Below, piece by piece: positions 10,131-22,640 of a DNA stretch of 64,000 nt (positions are counted from its first letter, which is position 1; every line of letters begins with the position of its first letter). Made by a program: the position numbers and the translations under genes. This DNA comes from Oncomelania hupensis (taxonomy: Eukaryota > Mollusca > Gastropoda > Littorinimorpha > Pomatiopsidae): NCBI GenBank assembly GCA_036898135.1, contig CM072512.1:36596272-36660271 (forward strand), in the 5' to 3' direction. The notes below the pieces were generated by a model. The model saw nothing but the letters and a program-made list of their open reading frames with translations. It did not search any database and was not told where the DNA came from.

Positions 10131-12697
10131 GTGCAAGGCGATTGGAATGCCAAGGTTGGCGAAGATGCGCACCACAACTAAGCATACAAATGTGGACCCC
10201 ACTGCAACAACGAGACAAATGACAGAGGTCTGAGACTCTGGGAGTTTGCCAGATACAACAATCTGATACTGGCAAACATGCTTGGTCTCCACAACAAAAT
10301 ACAGACGATGGACATGGCACAGTCCCAGCGGGGAGCATCACAACCAGACTGACTACATCATGGTCAAGACACGCTTCAGATCAAGCATCAACATTGGCAG
10401 GACACGCACTTTTCCAGGAGCAGACATTGGAAGTGACCACGATCTCGTGATGATGTCCTTCCGGCTCCACTTGAAGAGAGTCAACACAGCAAAGTGCACC
10501 AGACTGAAGTTCGACGTGGACAAACTACAAGACCCGGAAGTCGCAGGAATATTCAAAGCCACAATTAAAGGGAAATTTGCACCACTGCTCATTTTGGGAG
10601 CTGGTGCAGTAGATGTCAACACCATGAGTACCACCTTCAACTCAGCAGTGACAGATGCCGCCACTGAGATCCTAGGCAAGCATCGCCCAAAGAAGAAACC
10701 GTGGATCACACCTGAACTTTTGGACCTGTGTGATAAACGAAGAGAAATGAAAACGAAAACGAACATCCCACAGGGAGCTGATGCCTACCGAAAAATTAAC
10801 AATGAAATCCGAAAAGGCATGCATGCGCACAGCAAAGGTGAACTGGATAGAAGATCAATGCCAGGAAATAGAGAGTAGTCTGAACAAGAAAAACAGCAAA
10901 AAGACCTACCAGACTGTGAAGCGGCTGACAAGTGTTAAACAGCCCAAGGTCTCCATGATCCAAAGCAAGTCTGCCTTACAGAAGAACAAGAAGTCCTGGA
11001 TAGATGGCCAGAGTACTGCTCTAACCTTTACAACCACAAACCAAACGGAGACCCATCAGTTCTAGCATATCCTCAGAACAGAGAAGAGGAAGGCACCTTC
11101 CCAGTTCTACGAGAAGAAGTTGAGGCAGCAGTGCAATCAGGGGAAGTCAGCGGGAGTGGACAACATACCCGCGGAATTGCTTCAAGCAGGAGGGGAAACG
11201 ATGATTGACGCCCTCACCATTACCTGTAACAAGATCTTGCAGAGTGGGGAGGGGCCAACACCATGGGCCCAGTCGCTTGTCATCACTCTTCCCAAAAAGG
11301 GTAACCTTCAGGAGTGTGAAAATTACCGCACCATCAGCCTTATCAGCCATCCCAGCAAAGTCCTCCTAAAAATAATACACAACCGGGTTAAAACCCCAGG
11401 TTGGACAAATCATAGCTGAAGAAAAAGCAGGATTCAGGGCAGGGCGAACTACCTCTGAACAGATTTTCAATAATCTGCGAGAATTACCTACTGTACCCAC
11501 ATCTATATCATGTGTTTGTATACTTCAAGAAAGCGTTTGACCGAGTCTGGCATGCCGTTCTGTGGGCAACAATGAGAGTGTACAACATCAGCCCTTTTGA
11601 TTGTTGAGACTAATTATCCTTGTGTTCTGTCCTACACCCCATCACCACTAAGTTTAAATGGTTTAACTCTGAAATCATCAGCCCTAAAATTATTGAAGTC
11701 ATCAAAAGCCTGTATGGCAAGGCTACCAGTGAGGTCCTCCACAACAACGCCATCGGAAACTGGTTCAGAACAACAATCGGTGTGCGTCAAGGATGCCTAC
11801 TCTCTCCAACACTCTTCAACATCTTCCTAGAGCGCATCATGTCAAATGTCCTTGCAGATCACGAAGGCACAATCAGCACAGGGGGTAGAGCAATCTCCAA
11901 CCTCCGTTTTGCGGATGACATTGATAGATTGGCTGGAGAGGAACAAGAACTTGAACAGCTGGTACAGAGTCTTGACACCACCTCCAGAGCCTATGGAATG
12001 GAAATAAGTGCAGAGAATACCAAAATGATGACCAACAACACCGAAGGCATCAACATGGACTTCAAAGTCAAAAGCCAATCCCTCAACACATTGCATAGCT
12101 TCAAATATTTAGGAGCCATTGTATCAGATAATGGGCCTTGACAGGAAGTCCTCTCCAGGATTACCCTGACAAGGTTGAAGCCCATTTGGAAAGACAGGAC
12201 CATCAGTCTACATTCCAAAGTAAGAATGCTGCGCTCCCTTGTCATCTCCATCTTCCTATACGCTTGCGAAACATGGACCCTCTCCGCAGATCTACAACGA
12301 AGAATCCAAAGCATCGAGATGAGGTGTTACAGAAGGCTTCTGGGCATTTCCTATACCCAGCACATCGCCAACAACGACGTCCGACAGACCATCACACAAG
12401 CCATTGGACAACATGATGACATGCTCACATTGGTGAAGAAACGGAAACTCCGATGGTATGGTCATGTCACCAGATCATCAAGCCTTGCAAAAACCATCCT
12501 GCAAGGCACGGTGCAAGGAGACAGAAGAAGATGGAGACAGAAAAAGAGGTGGGAAGACAACAATCGAGGATGGATTGGTTTAATACTGAATAAAGCCAAG
12601 AGGGTTGCTGAGAACTGAGAAGGATGGAGTACGCTGGTTAAACGATCATTCTGTGGTGCCTCAACAACCTTTGAGTTATAATATAGGATAGGATAGG
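10131..12697 (+). pseudogene. Broken RTE-like LINE: endonuclease and RT
   Basis: This is the longest LINE copy in the window. It begins inside an APE-type endonuclease: GDWNAKVG near 10138, then HNQTDYIMV near 10345 and GSDHDLVMM near 10430, which fit the metal-binding and catalytic motifs of that family. The RT follows: KSAGVDNIPAELLQ near 11143, GVRQGCLLSPTLF near 11780, the catalytic LRFADD box near 11905 and FKYLGAIVSD near 12100. The end of the frame (RKLRWYGHVTRSS near 12445) leads to a GGATA tail at 12681-12697. Frameshifts or stops break it near 10180, 10770, 10865, 11065, 11420 and 12140, and there is an internal rearrangement near 11600. It is 5' truncated and cannot make an active enzyme. 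The clade is probably RTE, judged from motif style and the short-repeat tail. Confidence 0.85.
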
Positions 12698-12852
12698 TAT
12701 TACAAATTCTCGGCTAGTCCAAAATCCAGCTTCAACTTTCTGTAAGACGCAAATTGACAATTATAAGTATTTCGTTCTTCACAGATGCAGTTGGAAGAGC
12801 TTTTATGTTCGTGTAAACGAAGTGTTACAAGTGAATGTATGTTGTTAAAAGC

Positions 12853-12943
12853 TGGTTGGTTGGTTGGTTGGTTGTTTTATTAACGTCTTTTTTCACTAGA
12901 TGATAAAGACCATAAACACACATTCAAACTCACGCATTTAAAC
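12853..12943 (-). repeat. I/Nimb-like LINE 3' end with AACC tail
   Basis: In reverse complement this matches the last 85 bp of the LINE fragment at 35027-35776: ATGGTCTTTATCATCT, then GAAAAAAGAC, then AAAACAACCAACCAACC. On the plus strand the tail appears as GGTT repeats at 12853-12872. Confidence 0.75.
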
Positions 12944-13140
12944 AGTTACAAGTGCATGTTGTTAAAAGTGTATTTTGTTAAAAGTGTGTGTTGTTCAAAA
13001 TACATGTTGTTAAAAGTGCATGTTGTTAAAAGTACATGTTGTTAAAAGTGCCGGTCCTGATTTGGCTCGGAAGAGTCCGCTGGACCTAAAGCAACAATAA
13101 ATCAATCAATGTTAAAAGTGCATGTTGTTAAAAGTGTATG
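12944..13140 (+). repeat. Minisatellite GTTGTTAAAAGTGCAT
   Basis: About eight imperfect copies of a 16-17 bp unit (GTTGTTAAAAGTGCAT). The array is interrupted at 13051-13109 by an R700 3' fragment. Earlier single copies occur near 12815-12850. Confidence 0.8.
13051..13109 (+). mobile_element. 59-bp R700 insertion with 11-bp target duplication
   Basis: The insert starts CCGGTCCTGATTTGG and ends with the AATC tail of R700. It is flanked by TGTTAAAAGTG at 13040-13050 and 13110-13120. Because the target is itself a minisatellite, the duplication could partly be array sequence. Confidence 0.7.
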
Positions 13141-13483
13141 GAGTGCGTAAGTTAGTTAGTTTGTTATTCATGCCTTACAGGGTACAGCGGACTGCAAACA
13201 GCCAAATCAGGACCACAAAACCAGGACCACAACTTGGTTAAAAGAAGATTCACTCCTGATCGGTATAAAAGATCTGCTGAAACAACCTTAGTTTGAAGGC
13301 ACCAGCCGGTCACTTTACCATACAGGCATCCCACGCAGGGGACGCTAAGGCTATCCTCTAATTTATCGAAACCCCGTTTACAAAACCAAAATAGAATATA
13401 AACATCATTATAAAATATCAACAAAACACATAGGCCTACATATAAAATGCATACATTGGTAAATAATAATATCATAGGAAATC

Positions 13484-15403
13484 CTTTCTTCTTCTGGGCA
13501 TTTCCTATACCCAACACATCACCAACGACGAAGTCCGACAGACCATCACACAAGCCATTGGACAACACGATGACCTGCTCACAGAGGTAAAGAAACGGAA
13601 ATTCCGATGGTATGGCCACGTGTAACAGCAGAAATAGTGACAACAACAATGTAGGAAATTAGCTTAGCGCAAAATAGATACCATCGAATGAAACTGGACG
13701 TTAATTCAACAGTTATCTAAAAAGCATGTCAAATTAACTTCCTTGAGACAGTCACACCGACAGTCACACAAGATATCATCTAACAGACTTAGCGATCCAA
13801 GACTAAATAGCATACTTAAGCCAAAACTGACCATAACCTCGTCCCCGTTAAATAGCCTACTCCACGGTGACCAGAGTAACTTAGACACTAAGTAGCCTAG
13901 ACTCCGCGTAAGCGTTATCGCATCTATTCTCCACTCTACAGCTGACCCTCCTATTCAAGGAATTATGCGTGTCAGAAATAGTGCAGGTGGGGAACTATTC
14001 AAATCAGAACTATAATCCCGTATATGCGAGATTAAAGAAAACGAAACCTAAACGATTGGTCAGAAGACTACTAGGAACTCTTGCATATCTTTGGGGACCA
14101 AAAATCAGCTAGTCAGTCGCAAACGAACTGCCAAGCTGTGAGGGTCGACCAAAGGAACAAACTGCAGTGTCCGTCTATCTCCATCTCATCAAGAGAGTGC
14201 TAGAGACGTAAAAGACGATTTCACGAGTCCCAGAGTCTACAAGTAAGATAACACTAGTAGTTTGGATATGTGTATGTTTATTGTATATTGATTACCATGT
14301 ATTGATAATATGTTCTTGATATATATAGTTACAGAAACAGATTATTGTTTCTTAGACAGTATGCATGTGGTTTGATGTATCTTAGCCTTAAGATTCGAAT
14401 GGAATTGTGCATATGGGAACCCTGCAGGTGTCTGATGCTATAGACACTTTGCAGAGGAGACCGCACACTTATAGCTAACGAGAATATTGTAGCCAGAGCT
14501 CCGACTTTTACAGGTCGACCCTGGGATCATTAAGGTTTGTGGAGACGAACGCCTGACCGTCGCTCCCGTGGCACCAAAGGAGAACAATCAAGAAGTCTAC
14601 CTGGCCACGTCCGAACCCCACAGCTACAAGAGCGACCCAACTCACCTCCAGAGTAGATAAGTCACCCGCAAATGAACTGAGTCCTACCCTCGAGAAAACT
14701 AGAACAATTAGAAAACTACGAACAGTGAAAATCGTAACCGCAGTTAGCAAATGATGAAGGAAACCTGCTAAAGAACTTTCCCAGCACTTGAACTACATTA
14801 ATTATTACTTTACCGGTTAATGCAGAAATGTTAAAGTTTGTGTTGAATATATAAAAAGTGAAATTACATACATACGACTGGTGTCATTCTATTTGTATTG
14901 TTGTGTAGCTATTAGTTCTCTTCTCTCGAGACATATTAATCTAGTCTTTTGATTAGTCATCACCGGTTCTCAAGGTGAGCCAAATGATACTAAAATTCCC
15001 GAGAACAAATATAAATTTTATGTGACCAAAGTGCCGTGATCTGTCTCTCACACAACTTTCGGAATTCTGGTAAAAGAACAATCGATAGAGGTAGCACATC
15101 GCCCATCTATCAATAAGTCTTACCCCCTAGTAAGATAAACGTATCTTCCCCAGAATATCATCACAACACGTCACCAGATCATCAGGCCTTGCAAAGACCA
15201 TTGCAAGGCACAGTGCAAGGAGGTATAAGAAGAGGGAGACCGAAAAAGAGGTGGGAGGACAACATTCGAGAATGGACTGGTTTGACACTGAGCGAAGCCA
15301 TCAGGGCTGCTGAGGACAGAGAAAAATGGACTATGCTGGTTAAACGATCATCTGTGGTGCCCCTACGACCTCCGGGTTACGGAACAGGATAGGATAGGAT
15401 GGG
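13484..15403 (+). mobile_element. RTE-like LINE 3' fragment, itself interrupted
   Basis: The 13484-13620 part matches the RT C-terminal coding region (TTCTGGGCATTTCCTATACC onward). The match resumes at 15171 and runs to a GGATA tail at 15388-15408. Without the insertion at 13621-15166 it would be a truncated copy of about 370 bp. A 10-bp repeat (ATAGGAAATC) flanks it; part of that could be tail sequence. Confidence 0.8.
13621..15166. mobile_element. 1.55-kb unclassified insertion, possible solo LTR
   Basis: The RTE frame is broken exactly after GGCCACG (13620) and resumes after a repeated CACG (15167-15170), so 1546 bp were inserted with a 4-bp target duplication. The insert starts TGTAACAGCAG and ends ATCACAA(CA). 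It contains a TATATAAAAAG box near 14850 and no long reading frame. The TG start, short duplication and non-coding content suit a solo LTR. The end fits TG...CA only if the duplication is taken as shorter, so this is inference. Confidence 0.5.
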
Positions 15404-15668
15404 ATAGGAAATCTTAGTGACCATTTGGCAGAAAGACCCAATATTTCCCAGCTGACCTAACTGAACAGACCCCTTACACAAAAGAGGAGTTTTGGAAGAG
15501 TTTTCAAAGAAAAAGGTAGGTGACTGGTCTAGTGAAGAAGAAGATAGTATAGTAGATTGATAGAACAGAATAGGAATGAGAAAGAACAAAGGAGAAACAC
15601 AGTGAAAGTGGAAATTCAAAGCACTAAATTTCCAGAAAGTGGGGATACTATTTATACAGAATCCATAC

Positions 15669-16287
15669 CTGTCAATGGGTTTTCGGGTTGTGGTGTAGCA
15701 ATTTTACAGAAAAACCATAGCAAATGGAGGTTTGGTGTAGCATTAATCATAATGTGAATCACGCGATTCGCAACAAAACTGGAAACTTCTGCATCCAATA
15801 TAAACACACACATCCAATGTGTTTACAAATTTATTGTACAATCTTGTTAATGCACAACACTTTGTTACAATAATTTTTAAAAAAAAGTAATTTACAGATT
15901 TGCAAATGAGTCTGTATATGGGATAAGGGTGGGGTGTCTGGAAATACATTTGAATGGAATTTATTCTTTTTTAATCCTTTTTCCTATCGAGCACAAATTC
16001 TAACCTTTTCTTTTTTTTCTTCATAAATAGTTGTTATTTGCCTTCACCTTTTATGTAGGTTGTTTGCAAGTTGTTGTTTTTTCTTATATTGCTCCAAAGA
16101 TTTTTTCCACGGAATTTCATACCATGGACTGGATTCCGATATTGGTTATTACTTTAATTGATTTACAAATGACCCCCTATAAAATTATGTCCTTCACCTT
16201 GGCCACCTTGACTTCCGGTCTCCCGGATGGGGAATTTTTCCTGTGTTTTGCCGAACCCTATACCAAAGTACGAAGTTTGCAGCAGCG
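15669..16287. other. No gene recognised upstream of the THAP exon
   Basis: AT-rich sequence. A weak R700-like 5' fragment may extend a little past 15668. I see no other feature. Confidence 0.45.
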
Positions 16288-16573
16288 ATGGTGAACAAAA
16301 ATTGTTGTTATGGTATTTGCAAAAGCTATTCACGGCGAAAACATAAACCTCACATGCAAGGAGTTGACTTTATTTACTTTCCACAACCGAATGTCAACTT
16401 GGAAAAGTAAAAAAGAATGGGTGAAAGGAGCAAATGCCTTCACGGTGCAAAACTTTAAAAAGCACACCTGCATCTGTACAAAACATTTTATCGGCGGTAA
16501 AGGACCTACTTTTGAATATCCCGATCCTATACCTGAACGAACACGTGTTGCGGAAGTGCGGTGCTTTTACTAA
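16288..16573 (+). pseudogene. THAP-domain exon with a frameshift
   Basis: An ATG at 16288 (G at -3 and +4) opens a frame with MVNKNCCYGICK, continues to a VDFIYFPQP segment, and meets TAA at 16408. The next frame continues the same domain: KKEWVKGANAF, a CICTKHF pair and GGKGPTFEYPDPIP, ending at a stop at 16571. Together these give the C2CH layout of a THAP zinc finger: Cys-x2-4-Cys at the N-terminus, then Cys-x2-His before Phe, and a conserved proline-rich end. A single frame change near 16400 breaks it. THAP domains bind DNA in host factors and P-element-type transposases. I cannot tell which this was, nor whether the shift is real or a sequencing error. Confidence 0.7.
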
Positions 16574-16877
16574 GTGTCTTTAAACCGGACTCGACCGGAA
16601 CAGATTACTTTCGCGCGAAAACCCCCTTGGTTAAAAAATATTATCGTCACTTTTGAAAAATTGCGTAGCAGCTTTGTGATACGCCGTAGCAATGGGAAAA
16701 TGTTTAAAATGCGTAGCGCTACGCAAAAATCCGTAGCACTTGACAGGTACGAGAATCCCCCGGCATCCCCACGGTGTAGAGTGTGTAAGTAGTGTGATAA
16801 ATTATATGGTTAATTTAATTCATTAATTAATGTAGAAAATATGTGTGATGTACGCGTGTGAATTGTTTTATGTTACA

Positions 16878-16922
16878 TCAGTACAATTTATGTTAATCTG
16901 ATGAATAAAAGTTGATTCAACA
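16878..16922 (+). repeat. Short dispersed repeat end
   Basis: The motif GTACAATTTATGTTAATCTG with GATGAATAAAAGTTGAT resembles the units at 7071-7231 and 63434-63482. It ends at a CAGCA/ATC microsatellite. Confidence 0.5.
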
Positions 16923-17017
16923 GCAAATCACTATCATCATCAGTAGCAGCATTAGCAATAGCAAATGTCAAATAGCAGTAGCAGTAGCAATAGCTTCATC
17001 ATCATCATCATCATCAA

Positions 17018-17095
<78 letters not shown>

Positions 17096-17358
17096 TGTGT
17101 TTTGTACAATACAACAACACGAAACATTTGGTGGCTGTTTCTTCGTTTATTAGGCTTGCAATATCAGCATGGCGTCTGTGGGTCAGCTCTCCGCGTGTGG
17201 CTGTTGATCCTGTGTCCACATGTCATCATATCACGTCACTTTAAAATATTGCGACATGATCACTATTAGTCTCGGTCAGCATGTCTCGTCTGTAGTCTCA
17301 GACAACAATCATCATCATCGTCATCGTCGTCGTCGTTATCATCATCATCATTATTATT

Positions 17359-17427
<69 letters not shown>

Positions 17428-17495
17428 TGCAGCAGCAGTAGAAGCATCGGCAAAAGTAGAATGAGAGAAAGAAGTAGTAGCAGCAACAGTTACGG

Positions 17496-17574
<79 letters not shown>

Positions 17575-17643
17575 GTCGTCGTCGTCGTCGTCGTCGCCGC
17601 CGTCGCCGTCGTCATCATCATCATCATCATCATCAAATGCTTG

Positions 17644-17692
<49 letters not shown>

Positions 17693-17902
17693 TGCAGCAG
17701 CAGTAGAAGCATCGGCAAAAGTAGAATGAGAGACAGAAGTAGAAGCAGCAACAGTTACGGCATTATCATCATCATCACCATCATCCTCGCACAAGAATAA
17801 TGTGCTGCTTTTGATCATATCATTGTCTCTTCACATATAAATTCAGCGCATCCACTCCCGTACCTGTAAATAACCAGACCAGTTTTCTTAGTGGAAAACT
17901 CG

Positions 17903-17981
<79 letters not shown>

Positions 17982-18005
17982 TGTCGTCGTTATCATCATC
18001 ATCAG
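16923..18005. repeat. Block of ATC trinucleotide repeats with a duplicated spacer
   Basis: ATC runs lie at about 16996-17094, 17326-17424, 17494-17637, 17646-17690 and 17903-18004, with short CGT interruptions. The spacer at 17427-17500 (AGAAGCATCGGCAAAAGTAG) recurs at 17693-17770, so a unit of about 266 bp was duplicated with its microsatellite. Long apparent poly-Asp or poly-Met frames here are repeat artefacts. Confidence 0.9.
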
Positions 18006-18830
<825 letters not shown>

Positions 18831-19453
18831 CTCCTTTTCTCTCTCTCTCTCTCTCTCTCGCTCCCTCTCTCTCTCTCTCTCGCTCTTTTTCTCACAAACA
18901 CATACACACACTAAGGCAAGCGCGCGCACTCTCACAAACACGCACGCACACACAGATCTTTATTTCTTCAGTTAATTTCTACATTTTTAAAAGCCCGCTT
19001 TCCCTCTAGATACAAATGACGTTCCGTGTATAAATCGAAACAATCATTAGGGTAAATTGGCTGAAAACGGTCTCGCCCACATGATTGAGTCAAAGGTCAA
19101 TCACACGCGGGTTTTAAGAGACTGCTCGGGTTCACGCTCAAAACAGATATTTAGAATGGAGAATGTCTGTTTCCTTATCTCTATGTTTTCCCAGTTCTCA
19201 AACTCCGACAACTTTAGGCTTAAGCCATAAGCCATAAACACTTATTCGTTCGAGAGATTACATTGGAAGGTAGCAACAGAAAGAGAATAAAGAAGAAGAA
19301 CAACAAAATGTATAATACTGGTTCTTTGAATGCAATACAATACAACCAAATACAATACAATACAACACAATACAGAACAACACAACACAATAAAATATAA
19401 TACAATACAACATCCATTTTATACCTGAACAAGAATTTACACACGAGGAGAAC

Positions 19454-19600
19454 ATCGTAACATTATTATTATTATTTATTATTATTTATTTTTAAGGCGC
19501 TTTCCCTCGCAGAGATCAAAGCGCACACATACACCCACACACATTATGTGTACCGCACAGACACACACACAAATAGCGTCAATTTTAAAAAAAGCGTTTC
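19454..19600 (+). repeat. ATT repeat joined to an AAGCGC-type short repeat
   Basis: An ATT microsatellite leads into AAGGCGCTTTCCC, then GATCAAAGCGCACACA. A similar join (ATT or AAT repeat, GCGCCTTTCCCC, CTCAAAGCGC) is seen at 23790-24000 and in part near 54330 and 62075. Confidence 0.5.
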
Positions 19601-19602
19601 AG

Positions 19603-20385
19603 CTGTCTGTGGCAGTAAAAAGGTATGTTTTCAACTTTTTTTTAAAAGAGTTATAGGATGTCGCATGGCGTACATCGGCTGGGAGGCTATTCCATATCAA
19701 TGGTCCTTGAAAAGAAAATGATCTCTCACCACATGATTTGTTTTTAAATGCTTGAAATTTTAGTTTCATGGTGTCATTACCAGAGCGGAGAGATCTTGAA
19801 GGTGTGTAGATATGGAGGAGGTCTGACAGATACCGAGGGGTGTTGTTTGATAGTGCATTGTGGCACATGCAAGCAACCTTATAGTGTATCCTTGCAGACA
19901 TTTTGAGCCAATGGAGTTCTTTGAAAAGGGGGGTAATATGTTGGTGTCTTTGTGATCTTAAAATCAAGCGTGCTGCTGAATTTTGAATTTGTTTTAAAGT
20001 TTCTTTGTAAGGGAATTTGGGGCTCCCACAAGTAGACCATTTCCATAGTCCAGTCGCGAGAGCACGAAAAAGACTACAAGAGTTTTAGTTGCATCAGTGG
20101 TGAGGTACCTACTTTAGAAACTTGTTCTTTTATTGACAAGGAAGAATCGAACAACACCCCCAAGTTCTGACACACTCTGAAAATGCTATCGTATTCTCCC
20201 CCAATCTGCATTTCGCTAGGGAGGTACTTTTTGGCATTATATTTTGATGCAAGAAGAATTTCTGTTTTGTCTTAATTAAGTTGAAGTTTGTTGACCATCA
20301 CCCAGTCACAAACATCTGCAGTACAGTTTTGAATGCTTTTAGTTGCAATGCTCAGGTCACACAGCTTTGCAGAGGCTTTCAACTG
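19603..20385 (-). pseudogene. CR1/L2-type LINE RT C-terminus
   Basis: On the minus strand from 20385 the reading gives a DWVMVNKLQLN segment followed by DKTEILLASK after a stop, then LGVLFDSSLSIKEQVSK. After frame changes it gives LILRSQRHQHITPLFKELHW and an ending with LWNSLPADVR and FKKKLKTYLF. This order is the end of the RT of CR1/L2-type LINEs. The last 122 codons (19967-19599) are open; the upstream part has stops and frameshifts. No endonuclease part is present, so this is a 5'-truncated dead copy. Confidence 0.85.
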
Positions 20386-20474
20386 CGCATTTTAAAGACA
20401 GTACACTACTATAAAATTATATAAAACAATTTCACAGGTTTCGTGTTTCCACTACTATACTAGCCGATTATACG

Positions 20475-20605
20475 TTATTCGCATTTTGGCGTGGGATATG
20501 AAAAATGGTCACATCGAGATCGGACGGTATTCACGAGCGCGCTTTGTAATATTGTCCGATCGAGATGTGACAATTTTTTCATACCCCAAGTCTAAGATGC
20601 GAATA
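20475..20605. repeat. Near-palindromic hairpin element
   Basis: The arm 20475-20531 (TTATTCGCATTTTGG start) pairs with 20547-20605 in reverse complement, separated by a 15-bp loop (CACGAGCGCGCTTTG). About 47 of 57 positions match, including TATGAAAAA and GATCGGAC blocks. It looks like a small foldback or MITE. I see no transposase. Confidence 0.75.
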
Positions 20606-21090
20606 AAATTTATTTATCGATTTCTTCAATTGGAAGAAAAAGAGGAGTCGAAATTAGATTAGAGGAGAAAGATGTGTGTGAAGGACCACTACTGTACACA
20701 TTTCTTTCCACTGTCATCCGAATGCTCAGTCAAAAATAGTCCCCAAATCACTACATTCCATTCATCTTCATTCAGCACTCACACAAACATAAACGCACGT
20801 GCGCGCACTCACCAGTCTTTGCAGAAAAGGCATAGGAGACTGCGATTCTTAAATGAGTTAAAATAGGCCTTGTATTCTTACGACTTGTAGGTATATTTCA
20901 CAGCTTGCTAGAACCGTCGTCATCTGTGATTAGTCTATTACCATGCGATATCAGTTTTAGTCACACTTAATTTGGCCAATGAAAATATAAGTGGACATCG
21001 ATACATAATGTCTTCTTTTGTATAGCATATATCCAATGTAACTATTAACACCGTAAACGGTGTGAATGGGGGATGGGGAGTTGTGGGGTG

Positions 21091-21672
21091 ATAGTTATTC
21101 ATTGCTTTTAGGGTCCAGCGGATTGCAAAAAGCCGAATCAGGACCACAACTTGGCTGAAAGGGGACTCACCCCTGATCCGTATAAAAGACCTGCTGAAGC
21201 AATCCTAGTGGTAACACTGAAGGCACTCTACCAGCCGGTCACTTTACAATAAAGGCATCCTACGCCAGGGAGGCTGAGGCTATAATCTAATTTATCGAAC
21301 CCTCGTTTACAAAAACGAAATACAATATACAAACATCATTATAAAATATCAACAAAACACATTCATATCAAATGCCCTAAATAATAATTGTCATAGAAAG
21401 CCCCAGTGACCATTTGGCATAAAGCGTCCAATATTCCCTAGTTGATCCAACAGACCTCACACACAAATGAGGAGTTTTGTCCCGGGAAAGTTTTCAAGAA
21501 AAAAGGTAGGTGACTGTTCTAGCGAAGTTGAAGATATTATAGTAGATTGATAGAACAGAGTAGGAATGCGAAAGAACAAAGGAGAAAGACAGCGACAGTG
21601 GGAATGTAAAGCACTAAACTTCCAGAAAGTGGGGATACTATGTATACAGAAACCCCCGGCATCCCTACGGGG
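21091..21672 (-). mobile_element. R700 copy, 5' truncated
   Basis: In reverse complement this aligns with the R700 elements from the TATA-box region to the 3' end. It starts at the tail side with GTTATTCATTGC and GGGTCCAGCGG and ends near AACCCCCGGCATCCCTACGG. It is about 120 bp short of full length. Confidence 0.8.
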
Positions 21673-22640
21673 AGGGGCGAGGGTGAAGGTGGATGTAGGG
21701 GATGGTAGGGTCGTGTGTCGCTGTGATTTTAACCTTGCAGACTTCAACCTAAATGCACGTGAGTTTATTTAAATCTTACACCTGCCACTTCGACAACAAA
21801 CAATGATTTGGGTTGTTTTAACGTGCCGTGGCGGCCACACTGGTGAGGAGGTGAACCACCGTGGACAGAGTCATTACACAAAGTCGACTCTTGTGAAATG
21901 TAAAAAAAATCTCCACGGTCTCCATCGAGATATGAATCTAGATTCTTCCGCTCACCGGGCACGAGTTTCACTAATAAGCCACTCTGCTGACCATGAACAT
22001 ATAGTCCTAGCGAACTGGGTTGAACTTGGAACTTGGAACGTGGTCAAAGCTGAGCACAGGCGCTCGTATCTGGATGCTATAGTATAGTTCTCTCTGTAGA
22101 ACGCTTACCTCTCAACCTTGATGTAGAAATACTTTATAGGGACGCGTTCTATAGAGGGGACGCTATCGAATTCATATACGGGCGCCTGTGGAGGTGAAAG
22201 AAACCCATAGCTGAGGAACGTTTCGCTAACCTTGGTGGAACAATTATTGGGTGTTGAAGCGTAGTCTGAGAGATCTCTCTCTCTCCCACTCCCTCCCGCC
22301 TCTCCCCTCCCCCCCACACCCCAAGCCCGCCTCTCTCCACCCCCCGCCTCTCCCATGCACTAAGTACTCGGTCAAGCATTTGGGAAAACATCCCCGAACA
22401 ATTATGGTTCAGCGGTGCAATAATAATTGTTTCATGTGTGTCAACTTTCTTCTCTTGATGACTTCGACAAGTTAAAGTGAGCATGAGGGAAATGGACCTG
22501 TAGTTCAGTTGACAGTGAGCTGGTTTCCCATGTTTCTCCAGGTACTCCGGTTTCCTCTTTCCATTCAGTTTATCTAAAATTTCTAAATAAAATCGATTTC
22601 TTTTCCGACATCTAATAGCGACTTACTTTTACACCACATG
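21673..22640. other. No gene; short conserved repeat motif near 22520
   Basis: The segment 22520-22556, in reverse complement, has the motif GAGGAAACCGGAGTACCTGG, which recurs at 62183-62206 as GAGGAAACCGGTGTACCCAG. This motif is common in animal interspersed repeats. The rest, including a CT/CCCC-rich tract at 22275-22350, shows no gene. Confidence 0.5.

Larger units (their letters stand above)
13149..15668 (-). mobile_element. R700 copy split by nested insertions
   Basis: The 3' half lies at 13149-13483 (minus strand, beginning at its AACT tail). The 5' half resumes at 15414-15668. The break falls at AAATC, which appears on both sides inside ATAGGAAATC (13474-13483 and 15404-15413). The interrupting segment is the RTE copy 13484-15403. 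Confidence 0.8.

Noticed and set aside
13164..13649. A 161-codon minus-strand frame as a gene
   Set aside because: It is a chance frame through R700 and RTE sequence; a similar frame at 54585-54815 reflects the shared repeat, and full R700 copies do not keep it.
21900..22000. tRNA-like SINE head on the minus strand (TGGCTTATTAGTG with GAATCTAGATTC)
   Set aside because: Both boxes are imperfect and no repeat copy or tail was found in the window.
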